This document shows positions 39,661 through 48,119 of a DNA stretch of 64,000 nucleotides, piece by piece. Location: NCBI GenBank assembly GCA_026399475.1, contig JAPLQY010000011.1, positions 62,001 to 126,000 of the forward strand, written 5' to 3'. The notes beneath the pieces were generated by a model, which was given only the letters and a program-made list of their open reading frames with translations, was not told the DNA's origin and searched no databases. Each line of letters starts with the position of its first letter. The first letter of the stretch is position 1. The position numbers and the translations under genes are program-made. The stretch comes from Rhodocyclales bacterium. Its GTDB lineage: Bacteria > Pseudomonadota > Gammaproteobacteria > Burkholderiales > Rhodocyclaceae.

Positions 39661-40929
39661 ATGAGAATCCTCGTAGTCGGTTCCGGCGGGCGCGAGCATG
39701 CACTGGCCTGGCGTCTGGCCCAGGCTCCCGGCATGCAAAAGGTTTATGTTGCGCCCGGCAATGCGGGGACGGCCCGTGAGCAGGAGCTGGAGAACCTGCC
39801 GATCACCGACATCCATGCCCTGGCCGATTACGCCCAGCGCGAAAAGGTGCATGCCACCGTGGTGGGCCCCGAAGCGCCGCTGGCCGCAGGTATCGTCGAC
39901 GAGTTTCGCGCCCGCAATTTGCGCATATTCGGACCGACCAAAGCCGCCGCGCAGCTTGAGAGCTCGAAGGACTTTGCCAAACGCTTCATGACCCGGCACA
40001 AGATCCCGACGGCAAAGTTTCAAACCTTTGCCGACAGCAAGGCGGCTCACGCGTACATCGATGCCGAAGGCGCGCCCATCGTCATCAAGGCTGATGGCCT
40101 GGCCGCCGGCAAGGGCGTCGTGGTGGCGATGAACGTGGATGAAGCCCATGCCGCCATCGACATGATGCTGGCCGATAACAAATTGGGTGACGCCGGCGCG
40201 CGCGTCGTGATCGAGGAATTCCTCGACGGCGAGGAAGCCAGCTTCATCGTCATGGCCGACGGCCGGCATGCACTGGCGCTGGCCACCAGCCAGGACCACA
40301 AACGGCTCAAGGACGGCGACCAGGGGCCGAATACCGGCGGCATGGGCGCCTACTCGCCGGCGCCGGTGGTGACGCCGGAAATCCATGCACGCGTGATGCG
40401 CGAAGTGATCATGCCCACCATTAACGGCATGGCGGCGGATGGCATCGTCTACACCGGCTTCCTGTATGCCGGCCTCATGATCAAGCCCGACGGCGGCCTG
40501 CGCGTGCTCGAATTCAACTGCCGCATGGGCGATCCTGAAACACAGCCGATCATGATGCGGCTGAAGAGCAATCTGGTCGAACTGTTGGATGCCGCCATCG
40601 ACGGCCGCCTCAACGAGGTCGAAGCGGAGTGGGACCGCCGCGTAGCGCTCGGCGTGGTCATGGCCGCTGCCAACTATCCCGAGCCCCCGCGCAAGGGCGA
40701 CGTGGTTCACGGCCTTCCCGTGCGGACCGAAGACAGCCACGTTTTCCATGCCGGCACTGCCGAGGAGAATGGCGAGGTGGTGACGGCGGGCGGGCGCGTG
40801 CTCTGTGTCACGGCGCTCGGCGACAATGTCAAGGCAGCGCAGAAGCGCGCCTATGAGGTGCTCGATCCGATCAGTTTCGATGGCATGCAGTGTCGTCGCG
40901 ACATAGGCTACCGCGCCATCAAGCGCTGA
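39661..40929 (+). CDS. purD: Phosphoribosylamine-glycine ligase
   Basis: The 422-residue ATP-grasp ligase makes glycinamide ribonucleotide. The N-terminal MRILVVGSGGREHALAW, ATP-grasp segments KADGLAAGKGVVVA and EFNCRMGDPETQP are present. ATG 39661 lies 5 bp after the purH stop; a long upstream frame through purH is a shadow. purH-purD linkage is widespread. Confidence 0.96.
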   Translation: MRILVVGSGGREHALAWRLAQAPGMQKVYVAPGNAGTAREQELENLPITDIHALADYAQREKVHATVVGPEAPLAAGIVDEFRARNLRIFGPTKAAAQLESSKDFAKRFMTRHKIPTAKFQTFADSKAAHAYIDAEGAPIVIKADGLAAGKGVVVAMNVDEAHAAIDMMLADNKLGDAGARVVIEEFLDGEEASFIVMADGRHALALATSQDHKRLKDGDQGPNTGGMGAYSPAPVVTPEIHARVMREVIMPTINGMAADGIVYTGFLYAGLMIKPDGGLRVLEFNCRMGDPETQPIMMRLKSNLVELLDAAIDGRLNEVEAEWDRRVALGVVMAAANYPEPPRKGDVVHGLPVRTEDSHVFHAGTAEENGEVVTAGGRVLCVTALGDNVKAAQKRAYEVLDPISFDGMQCRRDIGYRAIKR

Positions 40930-40933
40930 ATCA

Positions 40934-42082
40934 ATGATTCTCCCACCCGCCACGCTTGGCATGCTCGGTGGCGGCCAGTTGGGCCGCTTCTTCGTTATTG
41001 CCGCCCATGAACTCGGCTATCGCGTGGTGGTGCTCGATCCCGATGCCCAGAGTCCCGCCGGGCGCATCGCAGACCAGCATCTGGTCGCCGCCTACGACGA
41101 TCCCGATGCATTGAACCGGATGGTCGATTCCTGCGCTGCAGTGACCACCGAATTCGAGAATGTGCCTGCCGGCAGCCTGGCCTACCTGTCGAAATTCATG
41201 CCGGTGCGACCGGGCGCCGATGCTGTCGGCATCAGCCAGAATCGCAGCGCGGAGAAGGGCTTTCTCAAGCAGCACGGCTTTCCCCACGCGCCTTACGCCG
41301 ATGTGCGCAATGAGGCCGACATCGCGCAGGCCAATGCGGGCCTCTTCCCCGGCATCCTCAAGGTGGCGCGCTTCGGCTACGACGGCAAGGGCCAGGTGAG
41401 GGTCAAGAGTCGCGAAGAAACGCTGCTGGCGTTTCGCCAACTGAAGAACGAGCCCTGCGTGCTCGAGCAGATGCTGCCGCTCGATTACGAGGTCTCGGTC
41501 GTGCTGTCGCGCGACGAGGCGGGTGCGGTGAAGTGTTTTCCCACCGCCGAGAACAGCCATCGCCATGGCATTCTCGATGTCTCCATCGTGCCGGCGCGCA
41601 CCTCGGGCTGTGTTGCAGCCAATGCCGAGGAAATCGCCGAAGGCATCGCGCAGAAAATGGGCTATGTCGGCACGCTGGCCGTCGAGTTCTTCATTGTGCG
41701 TGGCCAGCTCTATGTCAATGAAATGGCGCCGCGGCCGCACAATTCGGGGCATTACAGCATCGATGCCTGCATCACCAACCAGTTCGAGCAGCAGGTGAGG
41801 GCGCTGACCGGCCTGCCCCTGGGCGAGGCGCGCGCGCATTCGGCCGCCGTGATGGTGAACCTGCTGGGCGACCTGTGGTACCTGCAGGACCCGCATCACG
41901 CCCACGAGCCCGACTGGGCGAAGCTGTTCGCCGTGCCCAACCTCAAACTGCACCTCTACGGCAAGCACCACGCCCGCCCGGGACGCAAGATGGGCCATTT
42001 CACGGTGATCGGCAGCGACGCACAGAAAGTGCAGGAGTCGGCGCTGGCGGCACGGCGCCTGATAGGCATCGCCGATGAATGA
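40934..42082 (+). CDS. purK: 5-(carboxyamino)imidazole ribonucleotide synthase
   Basis: The 382-residue ATP-grasp enzyme carboxylates AIR with bicarbonate and ATP. TLGMLGGGQLGRFF, KVARFGYDGKGQ and NEMAPRPHNSGHYSIDAC are diagnostic. It lies 4 bp after purD and overlaps tsaC by 8 bp. Its usual partner purE is not adjacent; no purE is in this window. Confidence 0.95.
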   Translation: MILPPATLGMLGGGQLGRFFVIAAHELGYRVVVLDPDAQSPAGRIADQHLVAAYDDPDALNRMVDSCAAVTTEFENVPAGSLAYLSKFMPVRPGADAVGISQNRSAEKGFLKQHGFPHAPYADVRNEADIAQANAGLFPGILKVARFGYDGKGQVRVKSREETLLAFRQLKNEPCVLEQMLPLDYEVSVVLSRDEAGAVKCFPTAENSHRHGILDVSIVPARTSGCVAANAEEIAEGIAQKMGYVGTLAVEFFIVRGQLYVNEMAPRPHNSGHYSIDACITNQFEQQVRALTGLPLGEARAHSAAVMVNLLGDLWYLQDPHHAHEPDWAKLFAVPNLKLHLYGKHHARPGRKMGHFTVIGSDAQKVQESALAARRLIGIADE

Positions 42083-43058
42083 CGTCGCGCGCGCGGCAGG
42101 CTTGCTGCGCGCCGGCGAACTGGTCGCCTTCCCCACCGAAACGGTCTATGGTCTCGGCGCCGATGCGAGCAATCCGCTCGCCATCGCAAAGATTTTCGCC
42201 GCCAAGGGCAGGCCCGCCGATCATCCGTTGATCGTGCACCTGCCGGACGCCTCGCATCTCGAACGTTGGGCCGTGGACATTCCTGAAGCGGCGCGCGAAC
42301 TCGCCGCGGCATTCTGGCCGGGGCCCTTGACGCTGATACTCAAGCGCCATCCCTCGGTGCTCGATGCCGTTACCGGCGGCCAGGATACGGTCGGGCTGCG
42401 CGTACCCAACCACCCGCTGGCCCTGCAACTGCTGCGCGAATTCGATGGTACGAATGGGGGTGCGAATGGGGGTGGCCTGGCGGCGCCCTCGGCCAATCGT
42501 TTCGGTCACGTCAGCCCCACCACGGCGGCGCATGTGAGCGAGGAGCTCGGCGATGCCGTCGCGCTGATTCTCGATGGCGGCCCCTGCGCGGTCGGCATCG
42601 AATCCACCATCCTCGATCTCTCCGGCGGCGAGCCGCGGATCCTGCGCCCCGGCATGCTCGATGCGACAGTCATCGGCGCGGTGCTGGGCCGCGTTCCGGC
42701 GTTTGGCGGCGACCAGGACGCGCCGCGGGTCTCGGGCAGCCTGGAAGCCCACTATGCGCCGCGCACCCCGCTGCAACTGGTGGCGACGGCGGAACTCGCG
42801 ACAACCGCGCGCAAGGCGCTCGTAGCCGGCCAGCGCATCGCGGTGCTGGCGGCCCAGCCGCTTATTCCTGAGCATCAAAACCTCGTCTGGCGCCGTGCCA
42901 GCGCCAAGCCCGCGCAGTTCGCCCATGATCTCTATGCCCGCTTGCGCGAACTCGATGCGCTGCGCTGCGATCTGATCCTCGTCGCGGCGCCACCCGCCGA
43001 TGAGGTCTGGCGCGCCGTGGCCGATCGTCTGCGTCGCGCTGCGGCCGGGTCGAAATAG
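42075..43058 (+). CDS. tsaC: L-threonylcarbamoyladenylate synthase, Sua5-type
   Basis: The 327-residue protein combines the YrdC domain (PTETVYGLGADASN and SANRFGHVSPT) with a C-terminal Sua5 domain (about residues 210-325, APRTPLQLV). It makes threonylcarbamoyl-AMP for t6A37 of ANN-decoding tRNAs. A Gly/Asn-rich insert (TNGGANGGGLAAP) lies before the SANRFGH motif. It overlaps purK by 8 bp. The tsaE gene of the same pathway is at the window's right end. Confidence 0.92.
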   Translation: MNDVARAAGLLRAGELVAFPTETVYGLGADASNPLAIAKIFAAKGRPADHPLIVHLPDASHLERWAVDIPEAARELAAAFWPGPLTLILKRHPSVLDAVTGGQDTVGLRVPNHPLALQLLREFDGTNGGANGGGLAAPSANRFGHVSPTTAAHVSEELGDAVALILDGGPCAVGIESTILDLSGGEPRILRPGMLDATVIGAVLGRVPAFGGDQDAPRVSGSLEAHYAPRTPLQLVATAELATTARKALVAGQRIAVLAAQPLIPEHQNLVWRRASAKPAQFAHDLYARLRELDALRCDLILVAAPPADEVWRAVADRLRRAAAGSK

Positions 43059-43150
43059 GGGTGAAACATTATTGTCATCAGGGCCTAAACTTTTCGGGCA
43101 GCGGCCGATAATTTTCCTGGAGGCGGGTTTTCCGCCGAGAGGAGGGGACT

Positions 43151-43420
43151 ATGGCTGCCAAGGAGCGCAACGGCTCACGCCGGGGGCAGGGTAAGCAAGG
43201 CTCGGAGCGGCTTGGCCCCGTCATCGGGTCCGCAGTGAATGTCGCGATCAACCGGGGTTTCGTGGTCGGGCGCGAGGTTCTGGTCGGCAGCATCCCCGGC
43301 ATCGTGGTCGGCTACAACATCGCCAGTTTCGGCCAGTTCGTCGGCAACGCCTATCCGCTGGTGGTGCGCACCGCCCTGGGCGTCACCAAGTGCGGCATGG
43401 ATGAGGTGAGTCTGGCCTGA
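43151..43420 (+). CDS. Conserved hypothetical small protein, unrecognised
   Basis: The 89-residue protein has a basic, Gly-rich start (MAAKERNGSRRGQGKQGSER) and a hydrophobic Gly/Val-rich second half (VGREVLVGSIPGIVVGYNIASFGQFVG) that could be one membrane segment. An AGGAGGGG site precedes ATG 43151, and a GGCGG/CCGCC hairpin (43122-43136) lies directly upstream of it. It sits alone between tsaC and tRNA-Ala. I do not recognise the family. Confidence 0.6.
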   Translation: MAAKERNGSRRGQGKQGSERLGPVIGSAVNVAINRGFVVGREVLVGSIPGIVVGYNIASFGQFVGNAYPLVVRTALGVTKCGMDEVSLA

Positions 43421-43450
43421 CGCCGGCTTCCCTAGCGCCACCCCCGTTGC

Positions 43451-43456
43451 TATAAT
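43451..43456 (+). promoter_or_regulatory. -10 element of tRNA-Ala
   Basis: Perfect TATAAT ends 13 nt before the first base of the tRNA, giving a start site shortly upstream of it. No strong -35 is visible. Confidence 0.55.
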
Positions 43457-43469
43457 TCGCCCCCTCGAT

Positions 43470-43545
43470 GGGGGTGTAGCTCAGTTGGGAGAGCGCGACG
43501 TTCGCAACGTCGAGGCCAGCGGTTCGATCCCGCTCACCTCCACCA
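43470..43545 (+). tRNA. tRNA-Ala(CGC)
   Basis: A 76-nt cloverleaf with encoded CCA. The acceptor GGGGGTG pairs with CACCTCC through a G3-U70 wobble, the identity element of alanine tRNAs. The anticodon loop TTCGCAA gives CGC (43503-43505), reading GCG; the stem is CGACG/CGTCG, and the T-arm carries GGTTCGATCC. Confidence 0.95.
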
Positions 43546-43571
43546 ATAGCTTGTTTTAACTGTTCCAAACT

Positions 43572-43614
43572 AGGCCGGAAACTCCCGTAACAGCAAGGGT
43601 TTCCGGCCTTTTTC
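43572..43614 (+). terminator. Terminator after tRNA-Ala
   Basis: AGGCCGGAAAC (43572-43582) pairs perfectly with GTTTCCGGCCT (43599-43609), a 16-nt loop, then TTTTC. Confidence 0.8.
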
Positions 43615-43622
43615 ATGCCTAA

Positions 43623-43832
43623 GCGCGCCGACACGAACCCCACTCGTCGGCACTGGCCGACAGTTACGCTAAGGCAAAGGGTCTGGCGCAGTTCGCGACC
43701 AAGCACGCGATGCAATTCGGGCGCATCGAGTTGATCCGGCTCGATGGCAACGAGATAAAGCGGCTGGATTTGATTGACAAGAAAAGCCGCCAGCGGGTGC
43801 TGGCGCGGGGTTGGACCTGGTGTTTGGGGTGA
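43623..43832 (+). pseudogene. Gene remnant downstream of tRNA-Ala
   Basis: An open frame without a plausible start codon runs from 43623 to TGA 43830-43832. It encodes FATKHAMQFGRIELIRLDGN and further charged sequence that reads as protein-like, then a scrambled tail (ARGWTWCLG). It may be a C-terminal fragment of a larger accessory enzyme such as a restriction or helicase protein, but I cannot name it. Its place immediately 3' of a tRNA suggests the scar of an integrated element. The following 43833-43996 holds nothing I can support. Confidence 0.4.
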
Positions 43833-43996
43833 CCGCCTAGACGCATTGCACCGTGCCGCCAGCGCCTACTTTTGCAAGAGATCGGCCACGGTATTGCCTC
43901 CCAGCGACGGCGGGTACCCAAATGGTGAGTCGGCCGGATTTCGCGCGCAGGCTCACATCGCAGCCGATCGAGTTCGATTGCACATATACTTCCGGG

Positions 43997-44023
43997 GTAT
44001 TACAATCAAACCCTGAGTAATAC
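43997..44023. promoter_or_regulatory. Predicted autoregulatory operator of the AbrB/VapC pair
   Basis: GTATTAC (43997-44003) and GTAATAC (44017-44023) form a perfect 7-bp inverted repeat, 15 bp before the antitoxin ATG. Toxin-antitoxin operons are normally repressed by the antitoxin-toxin complex at such sites. Confidence 0.55.
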
Positions 44024-44038
44024 AAATGGAGTCATGCG

Positions 44039-44278
44039 ATGTCGACAACGCTTACCAGCAAAGGTCAGGTCACCATCCCCAAGCAGATTCGCGATTCCCT
44101 CAACCTGGCGCCTGGGTGTGCCGTGGATTTCGCCGTCAATCGCGATGGCGATGTCGTGATCCACAAGGCAGGTGCCCGCCCCAGTCGCAAGCCGGACCGT
44201 TTCGATGCCGCTCGCGGCAAGGCTGACGTCAAGTGGCGAACTGACGATCTGATGGCCCTGCTGCGTGGCGAGGGCTGA
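44039..44278 (+). CDS. vapB: AbrB/MazE/SpoVT-family antitoxin
   Basis: The 79-residue protein starts with the swapped-hairpin AbrB domain (TLTSKGQVTIPKQIRDSLNLAPG), which binds operator DNA, followed by a basic linker and a C-terminal segment (VKWRTDDLMALLRGEG) expected to wrap the toxin. It precedes a PIN-domain toxin by 10 bp. The pair is downstream of tRNA-Ala and a gene scar, fitting horizontal acquisition. Confidence 0.88.
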   Translation: MSTTLTSKGQVTIPKQIRDSLNLAPGCAVDFAVNRDGDVVIHKAGARPSRKPDRFDAARGKADVKWRTDDLMALLRGEG

Positions 44279-44288
44279 GGGTTCGTCA

Positions 44289-44699
44289 ATGCTGTTGGTC
44301 GATACCAATGTGCTGGTCGATGTTCTGGAGAACGATCCGCAATGGGCCGATTGGTCGATCAGCCAATTGCGCGCCCAGTCGAAGATTGACCGGCTGGCGA
44401 TCAACCCGATCATCTACTCAGAGCTGTCGCTGACCTTCTCGAAGGTGGAGGCTCTGGATCAGACCCTTGATGATTTGGGCCTGACGATGATCGAAATACC
44501 GCGCCCGGCGCTGTTTCTCGCCGGCAAGGCGTTTGTGCGCTATCGCCGGGCAGGAGGCAAGAAGAGCAATGTCCTCGGCGATTTCTTCATCGGCGCGCAC
44601 GCGGCCGTGTCTGGCTATCCATTACTGACCAGAGATACGCGGCGCTATGCGACCTACTTTCCTGGTGTGATGCTGATCACACCCGACAGTTCGGCATGA
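44289..44699 (+). CDS. vapC: VapC-type PIN-domain ribonuclease toxin
   Basis: The 136-residue protein has the four acidic residues of a PIN nuclease: D5 (LLVDTN), E45 (YSELS), D98 (LGDFFIGAHA) and D116 (TRDTRRY). VapC toxins cleave RNA, often initiator tRNA or the sarcin-ricin loop. ATG 44289 gives the usual length. All catalytic residues are intact, so the toxin should be active. Confidence 0.88.
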   Translation: MLLVDTNVLVDVLENDPQWADWSISQLRAQSKIDRLAINPIIYSELSLTFSKVEALDQTLDDLGLTMIEIPRPALFLAGKAFVRYRRAGGKKSNVLGDFFIGAHAAVSGYPLLTRDTRRYATYFPGVMLITPDSSA

Positions 44700-44738
44700 A
44701 ACCGACCATTGCGGTCTGGCTGCAGCAAAACAAATGCT

Positions 44739-45872
44739 TTATGTAAGGGCGGCAGCAAGCGGCGCCGAGTTCGGTGCAAGCGAGAGCATGTGCCCGGCAC
44801 GTGGGTCGCCGCGGCCGCCGAGCACTTCTGCGTAGGCTGCCCTGACCGCATCCGGCCCGACGTGGTGTTGGACCACCAGCCACGGCGCCGCAGGATTGCA
44901 CACTTTTTCCACGAAGCCCTGCCATGCCTGAAGCAGGCGCTGCCCCAGGATGTCTGCGCCCCATTCCGCGTTGCGTTTCTTGATTTGCGCCGGCGCAAAA
45001 AACAGCGTGGCGCGCGGGCCGGGGAGGTCTTTGGCGCCGCCAAGCTGTTCGACATGGGTGCCGCCGATGGAACTGCTGTATTTCAGATTGGCGAAGCGGG
45101 TATGGATGCTTCTGCGTAGATCGGCATTGCCGGCAAAGTCCACATACACGCAAGCTGCGCCGGCGGCGATCTGGTCAAGCTGATCGTAGGCCAGAACCTG
45201 GTGATAGCAGCCGAGGCTTCGGCAAAACTCCAGGTTGGCGGCGGAAGTCAGGCCGACCACCTCGATGCCTTTCCGTTGCGCGAGTTGGAATGCCGTGCCG
45301 TAGGCGGTCTTGCTCGATGCACTGGACAACAGCAGGACTCCGGTGCCGTCCTCGTTTGCGCCGAAAAAATTGTTGTCGGCCAGGAAATCGTCAATCAGCC
45401 ACGAGGTGATGAACAGCGGGCGCAGCAGCGCCTGGACGTCTTCGGTTTGTGGCGAGTAGAAGGGATCGGTGCTGCAGCGCGCATAGTTGTTATAGACCGC
45501 ATGCAGTGCGGCACGGTGTTCGGCACCGTCGAAGAATCCCGCGGGTGATGGGCGCACGGGCTGCAAGACGACGCTCGATGACATCGGGTAGTAGCCATAG
45601 AATTCTTCGCCCACCGACACGGCGGACTGCCGCGATTCGACCACACTGCCAAAGCCCCAGACCGGTATGCGCCCCCAGCCGGGCTCTGCCGGGTAGAAAC
45701 CCCAGTAGTTCATGGCCTCGCCAAACGCGGCGTAAGTGATGTTGTTGGCAGTCAGCGCAAACTTTTCCACGCGGAGGCGAACCTGACCCTCCGCCAGCGG
45801 GCATTCGGTCGTCTCGCGCAGTTCTGTGCTGGCGAGTTGATCCTTGCGGACGAGGAAATCGATCGTGTTCAT
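44739..45872 (-). CDS. DUF2855 family protein (MDR/quinone-oxidoreductase-like)
   Basis: The 377-residue protein belongs to DUF2855: it begins with a GroES-like region (VEKFALTANNITYAAFGEAMNYWGFYP) and a central Rossmann-like region (GVLLLSSASSKTAYGTAFQLA). It resembles zinc-free medium-chain dehydrogenases; the substrate is unknown. ATG 45872 is preferred over an ATG 24 bp upstream that would approach the tRNA-Arg gene. It is convergent with vapC and shares a transcription direction with tRNA-Arg, 48 bp downstream of it. Confidence 0.82.
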   Translation of the reverse strand: MNTIDFLVRKDQLASTELRETTECPLAEGQVRLRVEKFALTANNITYAAFGEAMNYWGFYPAEPGWGRIPVWGFGSVVESRQSAVSVGEEFYGYYPMSSSVVLQPVRPSPAGFFDGAEHRAALHAVYNNYARCSTDPFYSPQTEDVQALLRPLFITSWLIDDFLADNNFFGANEDGTGVLLLSSASSKTAYGTAFQLAQRKGIEVVGLTSAANLEFCRSLGCYHQVLAYDQLDQIAAGAACVYVDFAGNADLRRSIHTRFANLKYSSSIGGTHVEQLGGAKDLPGPRATLFFAPAQIKKRNAEWGADILGQRLLQAWQGFVEKVCNPAAPWLVVQHHVGPDAVRAAYAEVLGGRGDPRAGHMLSLAPNSAPLAAALT

Positions 45873-45920
45873 GGCGCAAATGAAAAGGGCCTGCATTGCT
45901 GCAGACCCTTTGTTTCGTAT

Positions 45921-45997
45921 TGGTGCGCCCGGAGAGATTCGAACTCCCTACCCCTTGGTTCGTAGCCAAGTACTCTATCCAGATGAGCTACGGGCGC
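45921..45997 (-). tRNA. tRNA-Arg(ACG)
   Basis: A 77-nt cloverleaf with encoded CCA on the minus strand. The acceptor GCGCCCG pairs with CGGGCGC. The anticodon loop CTACGAA gives ACG (45961-45963), whose A34 is normally deaminated to inosine to read CGU, CGC and CGA. The T-arm has GTTCGAATC. Confidence 0.95.
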
Positions 45998-46081
45998 TTG
46001 AGAGGGCCGGATTATACCCAAGAAATCGGTGAAGACAAGATGAACGCCACGCGCCGAGGGCCGGATTGCCGCCGCGGCGGG

Positions 46082-46657
46082 TTATTTCTTTTGCGCGGTG
46101 CGGACTCGTTGTGCCAGGGCCCTGATTTGCTCGGCAGAGACTTCCGCTTCTCCCTTGTCCTTGAACATGAGCCAGAGCAGGGCACCGTTGACGATGACCA
46201 GGGCGACTTCGATGTACAGGATGGGCGTTACCAGTTGTCGCTGCGAGTTGTCGCCGAACAGGAAATAAAAACCTTCAAAGGTGGGCAGGGCGGCCTTGGT
46301 GATCGCCGAGAAGAACTCGAATGGCGGGAACAGGAGGATCAGCACCAGATTGATCCCCACCAGGGTCAGCACGGCTCTTTGCCGGCGATTGCCCTCCGGA
46401 CGCTTGAGTTGCCGCAGGGGCGGCTTGCGCAGCAGGAGCATGGCGATACAGGCATTGATCAGGATCACGAGGACTTCGAGCGCGAGAAAGTTGGCATTCA
46501 CGACGCGATTCTGATGGGAAGCGAATGCGAAGAAGAAGCCGTCGAAGGTGGGGATGTTGCCGCGATCCAGCGAAATGTAATCGTAGGGCGGAAAGAGCAG
46601 AAGCATTGCAAGGTTGGCGACTGCAAAGGCCAGCGCGATTCGTTGTGCATTATTCAT
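46082..46657 (-). CDS. Hypothetical membrane protein with internal tandem duplication
   Basis: The 191-residue protein consists of two similar halves, each a transmembrane helix ending LLFPP, a loop with IPTFDGFFFAF in the first and LPTFEGFYFLF in the second, and a second helix. The four-helix topology and the repeated LFPP and PTF(D/E)GF motifs indicate duplication and fusion of an ancestral two-helix unit. No family is recognised with confidence. It lies upstream of tRNA-Arg on the same strand. Confidence 0.7.
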   Translation of the reverse strand: MNNAQRIALAFAVANLAMLLLFPPYDYISLDRGNIPTFDGFFFAFASHQNRVVNANFLALEVLVILINACIAMLLLRKPPLRQLKRPEGNRRQRAVLTLVGINLVLILLFPPFEFFSAITKAALPTFEGFYFLFGDNSQRQLVTPILYIEVALVIVNGALLWLMFKDKGEAEVSAEQIRALAQRVRTAQKK

Positions 46658-46844
46658 GATGCTTCCGCTGCATGCTCAAGCGGCCCTGTCCTCCATACCT
46701 TGCAAACCAGCACAGGTTAGTCCACAAGAGATGCTGGCGCAATGTTGCCTGCCCGCGAAGCGGCGTCCCAGGTACGCAAAGCGTCCGGGAACGAGGTAGA
46801 TCGCGTATAAACTCATGCCTGTTCAAAGCATGAAAGGCGGGGGC

Positions 46845-48119
46845 ATGAACAAGATTCTCTGGATATTTCTCGGATGCAGCACGGCACTGTCGGTTTTTGC
46901 CCAGGACATCAGCTTGCGCCATGATCTCGATGGCAAGGGACTGGATACCCTGGCGACTCTGGTGCTGCGCTTCAACGACGAACTGAAGGGCAAGGGCAGG
47001 GTGCTGCTGCAGGACTCCCGGGGATTGGAAAATCGGCATGCACTGCCGCATCTCGCCCTGCTCGATCCTGACGACGCCATGGAATTTTTTGGTACCCGGC
47101 CTCGCTTCCGCCCCTTGCACGAGGTCATGCGAGAAGCCGGACAAAAGTTCGACGCGACCCAGTTTTACCCTCAAGTGGCCGATGCGGTCGATGATGCCAG
47201 CGGGCGCATTCAGGCCTTGCCGATGGCGCTTGCGCTACCGGTGCTGTTTACCAACCGTGCTGCCTTGCGCAAGGCCGGCGTCGATCCCGACCAGCCGGGG
47301 AAAACCTGGTGGGAATTGCAGAAGGTGGCGGGCGAAATCTATGACCATGGCGGCAAGTGCCCCCTGACTACTGCGCGTTTTGCCTGGGTTCATTCCGAGA
47401 ATGTGTCGGCGCAAGCCGGCGAAGCAGTGGTGGGCCGGGTTGGCAAGGTGGACAAGGTGCTGGCCAACAGCATGGTCAACGTCAAGCATCTGGCGCTGCT
47501 GGCGAGTTGGCAGAAGAGCCGCTACTTTCATTACTCGGGGCCGGGACGCGAAGGCAACAGGCGTTTTCTCAGCGGCGAATGCGCCATGCTGACCGGCGAA
47601 TCGTCGCTGTATGCGGAAGCAAAACGCGCCGGCATCGATGTCGGCATTGCTCCCTTGCCGCACTACGACGATGTGTACAGCCCCAAGCCGGCTGACGTCC
47701 TGCCTGATGGGGCCGGGCTGTGGATATTGGCCGGGCACAAGAAGGACGAGTACAAGCTGGCAGCCCGTTTTGTGGCGTTCATGGTGCGACCCGAAGTGCA
47801 GAAGGAGTGGGTGCACGCCACCAGCTATTTGCCGATGATGCCGGCGGCAGTCACGGCATTGCGCGACTCGGGCATTCCCCAGAACTTGCTGGATGCGGTG
47901 CAAAAGCGTCTGTCGGTTTCGCGCAAGGGCAGCACGCGGGCGAGGCACGGGCCGATCCGCGATCGCCTGCATGAGTTTCTCGGCGAAGAAGTGGCCCTGG
48001 TCTGGAGCACCGACCGGGCAGCGAAGGAGGCGCTCGACAACACCGTGCGCCGGGTCAATGAGGCCATAGCTCCAATGGCCCCACCGGCCAAAGCGGTGGC
48101 TGCGCCACGCAAGCAGTGA
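46845..48119 (+). CDS. UgpB-like periplasmic solute-binding protein
   Basis: The 424-residue protein has a signal peptide (NKILWIFLGCSTALSVFA) and a type-1 solute-binding fold; QALPMALALPVLFTNRAALRKAG and LTGESSLYAEAKRAGIDVGIAPLPHYDD are the UgpB-like signatures for glycerol-3-phosphate-type ligands. ATG 46845 has a GGCGGGGG run upstream. A GTG overlap links it to a glycerophosphodiesterase. No permease or ATPase genes accompany it, so it is either an orphan receptor or uses components encoded elsewhere. Confidence 0.8.
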   Translation: MNKILWIFLGCSTALSVFAQDISLRHDLDGKGLDTLATLVLRFNDELKGKGRVLLQDSRGLENRHALPHLALLDPDDAMEFFGTRPRFRPLHEVMREAGQKFDATQFYPQVADAVDDASGRIQALPMALALPVLFTNRAALRKAGVDPDQPGKTWWELQKVAGEIYDHGGKCPLTTARFAWVHSENVSAQAGEAVVGRVGKVDKVLANSMVNVKHLALLASWQKSRYFHYSGPGREGNRRFLSGECAMLTGESSLYAEAKRAGIDVGIAPLPHYDDVYSPKPADVLPDGAGLWILAGHKKDEYKLAARFVAFMVRPEVQKEWVHATSYLPMMPAAVTALRDSGIPQNLLDAVQKRLSVSRKGSTRARHGPIRDRLHEFLGEEVALVWSTDRAAKEALDNTVRRVNEAIAPMAPPAKAVAAPRKQ

